The notes beneath the pieces are model-generated. The model worked only from the letters and a program-made list of their open reading frames with translations, was not told where the DNA came from and made no database searches. Position numbers and translations under genes: made by a program. A stretch of 64,000 nt of DNA from Promicromonospora sukumoe (GTDB lineage: Bacteria > Actinomycetota > Actinomycetes > Actinomycetales > Cellulomonadaceae), in contig NZ_JACGWV010000002.1 of NCBI RefSeq assembly GCF_014137995.1, forward strand, positions 682,001-746,000, given 5' to 3'. Of the stretch, positions 44,557 to 52,244 are shown one piece after another (position 1 is the stretch's first letter; every line of letters starts with the position of its first letter).

Positions 44557-46584
44557 ATGACGCTCGAATCGATTGAAGCGCAGGGGCCCGACGCCCCTGC
44601 CGCCGGTACGTCCTCCCGGCGCGGCAAGAAGCCGACGCCTGCCAGCCCGACACCGGCCAGAACACACAGATCGAGCGACGCCCCGTCCCCGCAGGTCTGG
44701 GACGGGCGCAGCAAGTTCCCGCACATCGGCGAGTACGGGTTCCTGTCGGACTGCGAGGCCAACGCGCTCATCGCGCCGTCGGGCAGCGTGGAGTGGATGT
44801 GCGTCCCCCGCCCCGACTCACCCAGCATCTTCGCCAAGATCCTCGACCGGGGAGCGGGCCACTTCCGGGTGGGCCCGCACGGCGTGCGCGTGCCGAGCGC
44901 GCGCCGCTACCTGCCCGGCACCCTGATCCTCGAGACCACGTGGCAGACGGAGACCGGCTGGCTCGTGGTGCGCGACGCCATGCTGATGGGGCCGTGGCAC
45001 GACCTGGAGTCCCGCTCCGGCACGCACCGCCGCACGCCTACGGACGACGACGCCGAGCACATCCTGCTGCGCACCATCAAGTGCGTGTCGGGCACGGTCG
45101 AGGTCGAGGTCGAGTGCGAGCCGCGCCCCGACTACGCGCGGTCCGAGGTGGACTGGGAGTACGAGAACAGCGGCTACTCCGCGGTCGTCGCCAAGATCGG
45201 CGACCCCACCCCGGACGTGCACCTGCGGTCCAGCCTGCGGTTCGGGCTGGAGGGCAAGCGGGCGACGGCGCGTACGCGGATGTCGCAGGGTGACGAGCAC
45301 TTCGTGGCGATGTCCTGGGGCTCGCAGGACCCGCCGACCAGCTACAAGGAAGCCCTCGACGCCATGTGGCGTACCGAGCGGTACTGGCGCGACTGGATCA
45401 CGCAGGGCACGTTCCCGGACCACCCGTGGCGCGTCTACCTGCAGCGTTCCGCGCTCACGCTGAAGGGGCTGACCTACTCCCCCACGGGCGCGCTGATCGC
45501 CGCGGCGACGACGTCGCTGCCCGAGACCCCGGGCGGGGAGCGCAACTGGGACTACCGGTACGCGTGGATCCGCGACTCGACGTTCGCGCTCTGGGGCCTG
45601 TACACGCTGGGCCTGGAGCGGGAGGCCAACGACTTCTTCGCGTTCATCCAGGACGTCTGCCGCGACAACCGGCAGCTCCAGATCATGTACGGCGTGGGCG
45701 GCGAGGAGACGCTGGAGGAGTTCGAGCTCCCGCACCTGTCGGGCTACGAGGGCGCCCAGCCCGTGCGCGTCGGCAACGCCGCGTACGACCAGCGCCAGCA
45801 CGACGTGTGGGGCGCGGTGCTCGACTCGGTGTGGCTGCACGCCAAGTCGCGCGACCAACTCCCCGAGTCGCTGTGGCCCATCCTCAAGCGGCAGGTCGAG
45901 GAGGCCATGAAGCACTGGCACGAGCCGGACCGGGGCATCTGGGAGGTGCGCGGCGAGCCGCAGCACTTCACCAGCTCCAAGCTCATGTGCTGGGTGGCGA
46001 TGGACCGCGGCGCCAAGCTGGCCCGCCTGTACGACGAGCCGGACTACGCCAAGGCGTGGCAGAAGATCGCCGACGAGATCGCCGACGACATCTGCACCAA
46101 GGGCGTGGACGACCGCGGCGTCTTCACGCAGCGCTACGGCGACCCGGCGCTCGACGCGTCGCTGCTGCTCGTGCCGCTGCTGCGGTTCCTGCCGTCGGAC
46201 GACCCGCGGGTGCGGGCCACCGTGCTCGCGATCGCGGACGAGCTGACCGAGGACGGCCTGGTGCTGCGGTACCGCACCGACGAGACCGACGACGGCCTGC
46301 AGGGCGAGGAGGGCTCGTTCACCATCTGCTCGTTCTGGCTGGTGTCCGCGCTCGTCGAGATCGGCGAGGTGGAGCGGGCCCGGGCGCTGTGCGAGCGGCT
46401 GCTTGGCTACGCGTCCTCGCTCGACCTGTACGCGGAGGAGATCGAGCCCGGCAGCGGCCGGCACCTCGGCAACTTCCCGCAGGCGTTCACGCACCTGGCG
46501 CTGATCAACGCCGTCATGCACGTGATCAAGGCGGAGACCGGCGAGTCCGAGAAGGGCTACTTCGGAGTCTCCCGCCAGATGTGA
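44557..46584 (+). CDS. GH15 glycoside hydrolase (trehalase/glucoamylase-like)
   Basis: 675 residues. An Ala/Pro/Ser-rich leader (1 to about 47) is followed by the N-terminal beta-sandwich (HIGEYGFLSDCEANALIAPS) and an (alpha/alpha)6 barrel. GGERNWDYRYAWIRDSTFAL and GLQGEEGSFTICSFWLVSAL carry the GH15 catalytic and substrate residues. Mycobacterial relatives act as phosphate-dependent trehalases, so trehalase is as likely as glucoamylase. No signal peptide. ATG 44557 is the only reasonable start, though GGAA stands rather far upstream. Ends before a strong terminator. Confidence 0.88.
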   Translation: MTLESIEAQGPDAPAAGTSSRRGKKPTPASPTPARTHRSSDAPSPQVWDGRSKFPHIGEYGFLSDCEANALIAPSGSVEWMCVPRPDSPSIFAKILDRGAGHFRVGPHGVRVPSARRYLPGTLILETTWQTETGWLVVRDAMLMGPWHDLESRSGTHRRTPTDDDAEHILLRTIKCVSGTVEVEVECEPRPDYARSEVDWEYENSGYSAVVAKIGDPTPDVHLRSSLRFGLEGKRATARTRMSQGDEHFVAMSWGSQDPPTSYKEALDAMWRTERYWRDWITQGTFPDHPWRVYLQRSALTLKGLTYSPTGALIAAATTSLPETPGGERNWDYRYAWIRDSTFALWGLYTLGLEREANDFFAFIQDVCRDNRQLQIMYGVGGEETLEEFELPHLSGYEGAQPVRVGNAAYDQRQHDVWGAVLDSVWLHAKSRDQLPESLWPILKRQVEEAMKHWHEPDRGIWEVRGEPQHFTSSKLMCWVAMDRGAKLARLYDEPDYAKAWQKIADEIADDICTKGVDDRGVFTQRYGDPALDASLLLVPLLRFLPSDDPRVRATVLAIADELTEDGLVLRYRTDETDDGLQGEEGSFTICSFWLVSALVEIGEVERARALCERLLGYASSLDLYAEEIEPGSGRHLGNFPQAFTHLALINAVMHVIKAETGESEKGYFGVSRQM

Positions 46585-46609
46585 CCCGCTGACACCCCCG
46601 TAGTGCCCC

Positions 46610-46678
46610 GCTGAGTGCGGGATCTTCGCCCTTCCTGGCCTCGGCCAGGGGCGAAGATCCCGCACTCAGCTCGTTTTT
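46610..46678 (+). terminator. Family B palindrome with T-run: intrinsic terminator
   Basis: Perfect 22-bp outer arms (46610-46631, 46649-46670; GCTGAGTGCGGGATCTTCGC at the base) and inner CTGGCC-TC-GGCCAG, followed by TTTTT at 46674-46678. The clearest rho-independent terminator here, downstream of the GH15 gene. Confidence 0.88.
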
Positions 46679-46722
46679 CGGGGGTCTTGCGCGCGTTGGC
46701 TAATAGGCGTAGCTTTAAGGCT

Positions 46723-47580
46723 ATGACAACAAGCCAGAGCAACAAGCTCTCCTTCCTCCAACGACCCGAGGGCAACATCGCCTACACCGACGCGGGCACC
46801 GGGCCGCTCGTCGTCGCCATGCCCGGCATGGGCGACCTGCGGTCCACCTACGACGACCTCGCCCCCGCGCTCGTCGACGCCGGCTACCGCGTGGTCGTCG
46901 CGGACCTGCGCGGCCACGGCGACTCCGACACCACGTTCCGCACGCACGGTGACGACGCCACCGGCACGGACTTCATCGCGCTCGTCGAGCACCTCGGCGC
47001 CGGGCCGGCCGTGCTGCTCGGCAACTCGATGGCGTCGTCCGCCGCCGCCTGGGCAGCCGCCGAGCGCCCGGAGCTCGTGCGCGGTCTCGTGCTGCTCAGC
47101 CCGCTCCTGCGCCAGACGGGCTCCCCGGCCATGCAGAAGGTGCTGCGGGGCGTCTTCCGCGTGCTCCTCGCCCGGCCCTGGGGCGCCGCGTTCTGGGCCG
47201 CCTACTACTCGTCGATCAGCAAGGGCCGCCGCTCCGCCCGGCACGCCGAGCAGGTGGCGGAGGTCCGGCAGAGCCTGCGCGACCCGGCGCACCTGCGCTC
47301 GTTCCGCGATCTCGCCATGGTGCTCGACCACTCGGTCGTCGAGGCCCGGCTGTCCGAGGTCACGGCGCCGTCACTGGCCGTGGTCGGCGCGCTCGACCCC
47401 GACTTCACCGACCCGGCGAAGGAGCTCACCTGGATCACGGAGACGATCGGGTCGCGCGGCGTCCTGGTCGACGAGGCCGGGCACTACCCGGCGCAGCAGG
47501 CGCCCGACGTCGTGGTGCCGGCCGTGCTCGACTTCCTCGCCGGGCTCCCGGACGCGACCGAGGGCGGCCGGAATGCCTAG
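46723..47580 (+). CDS. Alpha/beta hydrolase
   Basis: 285 residues of alpha/beta-hydrolase fold: oxyanion region VVAMPGMGDLRSTY, RVVVADLRGHGDSD, nucleophile elbow VLLGNSMASSAAAW (serine in GNSMA), acid region VVGALDPDFTD and a histidine in DEAGHYPAQQ. Substrate unknown. The ATG at 46723 has only a weak AAGG close upstream. Its stop lies eight bases inside the next gene, so it forms an operon with TetR and a membrane protein. Confidence 0.9.
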   Translation: MTTSQSNKLSFLQRPEGNIAYTDAGTGPLVVAMPGMGDLRSTYDDLAPALVDAGYRVVVADLRGHGDSDTTFRTHGDDATGTDFIALVEHLGAGPAVLLGNSMASSAAAWAAAERPELVRGLVLLSPLLRQTGSPAMQKVLRGVFRVLLARPWGAAFWAAYYSSISKGRRSARHAEQVAEVRQSLRDPAHLRSFRDLAMVLDHSVVEARLSEVTAPSLAVVGALDPDFTDPAKELTWITETIGSRGVLVDEAGHYPAQQAPDVVVPAVLDFLAGLPDATEGGRNA

Positions 47581-48232
47581 GGCGGGTCTGTCCCACGACG
47601 CCGTCGTGCGCCTGGCGCTCGAGGTGGTCGACGACGGCGGGGCGAGCGGCTACGCCGACCTGACCCTCGCCAAGGTGGCCGCCAAGGCCGGTGTCGCGAC
47701 CCCGAGCCTCTACAAGCACGTCGGCTCGCTGGCCGACCTGCGCCGCGAGGTCGCCCTGATCGCCGTCCAGGAGGTGACGGCCGCCGCGACGTCGGCGACC
47801 GTCGGCCGGGCCGGGAGCGACGCGCTGCGGGCCCTGGCGACCTCGTGGCGCACCTACGCGCACGCGCACCCCGGCCGGTACGCGTCCACCCAGGTGGGTC
47901 CCGACCCGGAGGACCCGGCCGACGAGCGGCTGCGCGAGGCGGCCGCCGAGAGCGTCCGGGTGGTCGGCGCCGTGCTGCACGGCTTCGGCCTGCCCGACGA
48001 GCGCCTGATCGACGCGATCCGCGCGGTCCGGGCGGGCTTCCACGGCTTCGTCATCCTCGAGCTCGGGGGCGGCTTCCGGATGCGGGAGGACGTCGACCAG
48101 AGCTTCACCGTGCTGCTGGACATGCTGGTCGCGGGGGTCACCGCGCTCGGCGTGCCCGACGGCGCTGACGGCGGCGCCGCCGACGCCGGCCTGGACCACC
48201 TCGACCACGACACCGCCGGGAGCCACCGATGA
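47573..48232 (+). CDS. TetR family regulator (TetR_C_33-like)
   Basis: 219 residues: N-terminal helix-turn-helix (AVVRLALEVVDDGGASGYAD, KVAAKAGVATPSLYKHVGSL) and a ligand domain. Its ATG overlaps the hydrolase stop by eight bases and its stop overlaps the membrane protein start (ATGA). The regulator sits inside its own likely target operon. Confidence 0.9.
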   Translation: MPRAGLSHDAVVRLALEVVDDGGASGYADLTLAKVAAKAGVATPSLYKHVGSLADLRREVALIAVQEVTAAATSATVGRAGSDALRALATSWRTYAHAHPGRYASTQVGPDPEDPADERLREAAAESVRVVGAVLHGFGLPDERLIDAIRAVRAGFHGFVILELGGGFRMREDVDQSFTVLLDMLVAGVTALGVPDGADGGAADAGLDHLDHDTAGSHR

Positions 48233-48999
48233 GCACCGTCCGCAGCACGACCGCACGCTCCGCCGACGCCGGCCGGTCCGGCGGCAGCACGACCGCGCGC
48301 TGGACCGCCGTCGCCTTCGTGGCGGCCGGGGTCGCCTTCCTGCTGTTCCCCGTGCTGCGGCCGTGGCCCGACGAGACCGTCGCTAGCACCGGACTCGCCA
48401 CCGCGTTCGCCTCCGACCGCTGGGTCGTGTCGCACCTGCTCGGCATCCTCGGGCTGGGCCTGATGGCGCCCGCGCTGCTCGGGCTGCGGGCGCTGCTGGT
48501 GGGGGTCGGTAGCGATTCGGCAGGGGCCGGACGCGGCGGGAACCCCGGCGTGCGGAGCGCGACCTGGGCCCTGGTCACCGCGTGGACAGGCGCGGGCTTC
48601 GCCGCGCTCTACTTCGGGGCCGAGATCTTCGGCATCCGCACCCTCGCGGAGGCGGCGCTGCGCGACGGCGACCTCGGCCTGCTCGCCGACGTCGAGGTGC
48701 TGCGCATGCAGCCGTGGGCCGTGACGCTGTTCGGCGCCGGGCTGCTCCTGCTGGCCGTGTCCGGCGTGCTCGCCGCCGTGGCGCTGTGGCGGTCGGGTGG
48801 GCGGGCCTCGGGGCCGCAGGGCGCCGGCACGCACCCGCGGTGGATCGGCCTGCCCCTCGCGCTCGGCCTGGTGCTGGTGCTGCCCCAGTTCTTCGGCGGG
48901 CCGGAGCTGCGGATCACACACGGCGTGCTGGTCGCGGCGGGCTGCGTGCTGGTCGCGGTGGTGGTGGGCAGCGGCCGGGTTTCCGGAGCGAACCGGTAG
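48229..48999 (+). CDS. Membrane protein of a hydrolase-TetR operon
   Basis: 256 residues. A Ser/Thr/Arg leader, then about six hydrophobic segments (AVAFVAAGVAFLLFPVLRPW, HLLGILGLGLMAPALLGLRA, and four more). It is third in the operon and overlaps the TetR stop. Family not recognised; may be the hydrophobic target of the TetR repressor. Confidence 0.8.
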   Translation: MSTVRSTTARSADAGRSGGSTTARWTAVAFVAAGVAFLLFPVLRPWPDETVASTGLATAFASDRWVVSHLLGILGLGLMAPALLGLRALLVGVGSDSAGAGRGGNPGVRSATWALVTAWTGAGFAALYFGAEIFGIRTLAEAALRDGDLGLLADVEVLRMQPWAVTLFGAGLLLLAVSGVLAAVALWRSGGRASGPQGAGTHPRWIGLPLALGLVLVLPQFFGGPELRITHGVLVAAGCVLVAVVVGSGRVSGANR

Positions 49000-49065
49000 C
49001 CCTGCGGACGACATGCGCGGTGGCCAACAAGCGTCGACAAAGCCCTGTGGACAGAGCTGTGGATA

Positions 49066-49107
49066 CGACAGAGGCGTGAACCCCTTCCGGGGTCCACGCC
49101 TCTGTCG
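49066..49107. terminator. Hairpin between convergent genes
   Basis: 19-bp arms with one mismatch (49066-49084 and 49089-49107; base CGACAGAGGCGTG), loop TTCC, between the membrane protein gene and BI-1. Confidence 0.72.
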
Positions 49108-49145
49108 TTGCTGTCAGACGGCCCTACATGCGGCCGGCGAGAGCG

Positions 49146-50042
49146 TCAGTCGCTGCTGTTGAAGATCGCGACGATGCGCAGGATCTCCAGGTACAGCCAG
49201 ATCAGCGTCACGAGCAGGCCAAAGGCCGCCGACCAAGCCATCTTGGCCGGCACGCCGGCCTCGACACCCCGCTTGATCGAGTCGAAGTCCACGATCAGCG
49301 AGGCGGCCGCGAGGCCGACGGCGACGAGGCCGACGATCACGCCGATCGGGCCGCTACGCATGCCGAAGCCGTCCAGCACACCCGTGATCAGGAGCACGAA
49401 GTTGATCAGGCTGAACAGGGCGTACCCGATCAGCGCGAACATGAGCCAGCGCGTGAACTTCGGCGTGACCCGGACCTTGCCGCTCTTGAACAGGAACAGG
49501 CTCACCGCGAACACCGAGACCGTACCGATCACGGCCTGCGGGACGGCGCCCTGCGCGATCTGGCTGTAGACCAGCGAGATCGCGCCGAGGAACGCGCCCT
49601 GGAACACCGTGTAGAGCACGATGAGCGCCGGGCTGGGGTTCCGCTTGAAGGCGTTCACCAGACCCAGGACCAGGCCGCCGATCGCGCCCACGATCATGAC
49701 CATGCTCAGCATCGCCGGGGGAACCAGCGTCCACGTCGCCGCGGCCACCACGACCAGAAGGGCGAGCAGCCCACCGGTCTTGATGATCACGTCGTCGTAC
49801 GTCAGCCGCTTGGTGTCCGCCGTGGTGGCGGACGGCGACTCGTACATCGCGTCGAGCTGCGACGCGTCCATCGCCTGCTGTCCCGCGGCGCCGTACTGGC
49901 CGTACTGGCCAGGCTGCGGCGGGGTGCCGTATGCGGGACTCTGGTTGGGGTAGGTGGCGGTGCCGCCGCGGCGTCCACCGGCATTGCCGGTACGACGGGG
50001 TTCACCGAAGACGTCGCTTCTTGAAAAGACGGGGTTGCTCAT
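49146..50042 (-). CDS. Bax inhibitor-1/YccA family membrane protein
   Basis: 298 residues. A Gln/Gly/Pro-rich cytoplasmic leader of about 75 residues precedes seven hydrophobic segments. LTYDDVIIKTGGLLALLVVV and the final AFGLLVTLIWLYLEILRIVA fit the BI-1 fold, a pH-sensitive ion leak family in bacteria. ATG 50042 follows AGGAGGAG. Monocistronic, divergent from the ABC exporter genes. Confidence 0.9.
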   Translation of the reverse strand: MSNPVFSRSDVFGEPRRTGNAGGRRGGTATYPNQSPAYGTPPQPGQYGQYGAAGQQAMDASQLDAMYESPSATTADTKRLTYDDVIIKTGGLLALLVVVAAATWTLVPPAMLSMVMIVGAIGGLVLGLVNAFKRNPSPALIVLYTVFQGAFLGAISLVYSQIAQGAVPQAVIGTVSVFAVSLFLFKSGKVRVTPKFTRWLMFALIGYALFSLINFVLLITGVLDGFGMRSGPIGVIVGLVAVGLAAASLIVDFDSIKRGVEAGVPAKMAWSAAFGLLVTLIWLYLEILRIVAIFNSSD

Positions 50043-50220
50043 CTGCTCCTCCTGGTCTGTCTGACCATCCTAGGGAACGCTGAGGACGGTCCAGGAGTTC
50101 CCAGGTCATCCCATCGGATGAAGTGGGTCCGACCACGGGATGATCAGGGCCGGTTATGGGTGCGGCGCCCGCTGTCCGCTACCTACTCTCGTAACAACGA
50201 GTCTCCTGGAAGGGCAAGCG

Positions 50221-51174
50221 ATGATCGAGGCCAGAGGCCTGACGAAGAGGTACGGCGCGAAGACCGCCGTGGACGGAGTCACGTTCACGGTGCAGCCGGG
50301 CCAGGTGACGGGCTTCCTGGGCCCGAACGGCGCCGGCAAGTCGACCACCATGCGCATGATCATGGGCCTGGACCGGCCCACGGCGGGCGCGGTCACCGTG
50401 AACGGCAAGCCCTACGCGGCGCACCGCCGTCCGCTCGCCGAGGTCGGTGCCCTGCTCGACGCGAAGGCCGTGCACACCGGCCGCACCGCACGCAACCACC
50501 TGCTCGCCATGGCCGCCACGCACGGCATCGCCACCAAGCGCGTCGACGAGGTGATCGATCTCACGGGCCTGCAGTCGGTCGCGAGCAAGCGCGTGGGCGG
50601 CTTCTCGCTCGGCATGGGCCAGCGGCTCGGCATCGCCGCGGCCCTGCTCGGCGACCCGCGCACGCTGATCCTGGACGAGCCCGTCAACGGCCTCGACCCG
50701 GAAGGCGTGCTCTGGGTCCGCAACATCGCCAAGTACCTGGCGTCCGAGGGCCGCACGGTCTTCCTGTCCAGCCACCTCATGAGCGAGGTCGCCCTCACGG
50801 CCGACCACGTGATCGTGATCGGCCGGGGCCGCATCCTCGCCGACGCCCCGGTCGCGGAGTTCGTGGAGAGCGCGGCCCGCAAGGTCGTGCGCGTCCGGTC
50901 GCCGCAGGCCACGGAGCTCGCCGACCTCCTGAAGGCCAAGAACGCCGAGGTGGAGGACGTCGAGCCCGGGCTGCTGGAGGTCCGCGGCACCGAGGCGGCC
51001 GCCGTCGGCGAGCTGGCCGCCGCCTCGCGGATCGTGCTGCACGAGCTCACGCCGGTCGCCTCCACGCTGGAGGAGGCCTACATGTCTCTCACCGCGGACG
51101 CGGTGGAGTACCAGTCCGAGGGCATCGCCGCCGTCGCGGCCGCGACGTCCCACCTCGAGGGGAGCAAGGCATGA
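50221..51174 (+). CDS. ABC transporter ATP-binding protein
   Basis: 317 residues. Walker A GPNGAGKST (about 39-47), signature FSLGMGQRLGIAAALL, Walker B RTLILDEPVNGLDPEG, switch SSHLMSEV. The C-terminal third is the accessory domain of drug/lantibiotic-type exporters. ATG 50221 follows GGAAGGG. It overlaps the permease gene by ATGA. Substrate unknown. Confidence 0.92.
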   Translation: MIEARGLTKRYGAKTAVDGVTFTVQPGQVTGFLGPNGAGKSTTMRMIMGLDRPTAGAVTVNGKPYAAHRRPLAEVGALLDAKAVHTGRTARNHLLAMAATHGIATKRVDEVIDLTGLQSVASKRVGGFSLGMGQRLGIAAALLGDPRTLILDEPVNGLDPEGVLWVRNIAKYLASEGRTVFLSSHLMSEVALTADHVIVIGRGRILADAPVAEFVESAARKVVRVRSPQATELADLLKAKNAEVEDVEPGLLEVRGTEAAAVGELAAASRIVLHELTPVASTLEEAYMSLTADAVEYQSEGIAAVAAATSHLEGSKA

Positions 51175-52058
51175 GCGCGACAGTCACCGCTCCGGCGAGC
51201 GGATCGGCGTCGGGCCCGACGACGGAGCACACCCCGGTGCACAACGTCACCTTCTGGCGCGTGCTGCGCTCGGAGTGGATCAAGCTGTGGACGCTGCGCT
51301 CGACGTGGTGGACCCTCGGCGCGACCGTCGTGGTGATGGTCGGCTTCGCACTGATGCTGGCGTTGATCGTCCAGCTCGTGGGCAGCGAGATGGAGGGCGC
51401 GTCGCCCGAGGACCAGGCCGCGATGGGCACCATGCTCGGCGGGACCACCGTGGTGGCAGCGGGCTTCGAGATGGCGGCCCTCGTGGTCGCGGTGCTCGGC
51501 GCCCTGATGATCACCGGTGAGTACTCCACCGGCATGATCCGGTCCACGTTCGCCGCGGTGCCCAAGCGCCTCCCGGCGTTCTTCGGCAAGGCCCTGGTGC
51601 TCGTGCTGGTCACGGCCGTGCTCATCACCGTCTCCCTGGCGCTGAGCTGGCTCGTCACCTACCCGCTCCTGAACGGCAACGACGCGACCGTGGACTTCGG
51701 CGACAGCGACCAGGTGCGCGCGCTCGGCGGCACGGTGCTGTACGTGACGCTCGTGGCCCTGTTCGCGCTGGGCCTGGGCGCCCTGCTGCGGCACACGGCG
51801 GGCGCGATCTTCACGGTGGTCGCGATCTTCCTGGTGATCCCGACGATCGTCCAGATCGCCACCTTCGCGGCCTCCCAGCTCGAGTGGGTCGGCACGGTGA
51901 ACAAGCTGCTGCCGAGCGTGGCGGGCACACAGATCACGCCGAACGCGGGCGCGTTCCCCGACGTGCTCGACCCGTGGGTGGGCATCAGCGTGCTCGCCGG
52001 CTACACGGCGCTGGTGCTGGCGGGCGCGGCGATGCGCGTCAAGTTCCAGGACGCGTAG
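51171..52058 (+). CDS. ABC-2 type permease
   Basis: 295 residues: a soluble leader, LRSEWIKLWTLRSTWWTLGA before the first helix (a motif typical of actinobacterial ABC-2 permeases), and about six hydrophobic segments. ALMITGEYSTGMIRSTFAAV lies in the conserved cytoplasmic loop. ATG overlaps the ATPase stop. Ends before a long hairpin shared with the convergent RND gene. Confidence 0.92.
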   Translation: MSATVTAPASGSASGPTTEHTPVHNVTFWRVLRSEWIKLWTLRSTWWTLGATVVVMVGFALMLALIVQLVGSEMEGASPEDQAAMGTMLGGTTVVAAGFEMAALVVAVLGALMITGEYSTGMIRSTFAAVPKRLPAFFGKALVLVLVTAVLITVSLALSWLVTYPLLNGNDATVDFGDSDQVRALGGTVLYVTLVALFALGLGALLRHTAGAIFTVVAIFLVIPTIVQIATFAASQLEWVGTVNKLLPSVAGTQITPNAGAFPDVLDPWVGISVLAGYTALVLAGAAMRVKFQDA

Positions 52059-52132
52059 CAGCCGCGGGCCCGACGCCGGCCGCGGGTCGGCGTCGGGCCT
52101 CGGCCGTCGGGCGCCCAGCGTGGGCGGTGCGG

Positions 52133-52211
52133 AAACAGTTGGTCCCCGGGGTGTGTCGCTCCGAGTAGACAGTGTCTACTCTCCGCGACACACCCCGGGG
52201 ACCAACTGTTT
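52133..52211. terminator. 79-bp hairpin between convergent exporter genes
   Basis: Perfect 26-bp outer arms (52133-52158 and 52186-52211; AAACAGTTGGTCCCCGGGGT at the base) and an inner nine-base stem GAGTAGACA/TGTCTACTC, followed by TTTT. Lies between the ABC permease and RND genes. Confidence 0.82.
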
Positions 52212-52244
52212 TCGGGACCGGGCCGGGTCCTGGAAGCCCGACCG

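Noticed and set aside
49040..49066. TGTGGACA and TGTGGATA resembling DnaA boxes
   Set aside because: Only two imperfect copies next to a terminator hairpin, no dnaA or AT-rich unwinding region; not an origin.
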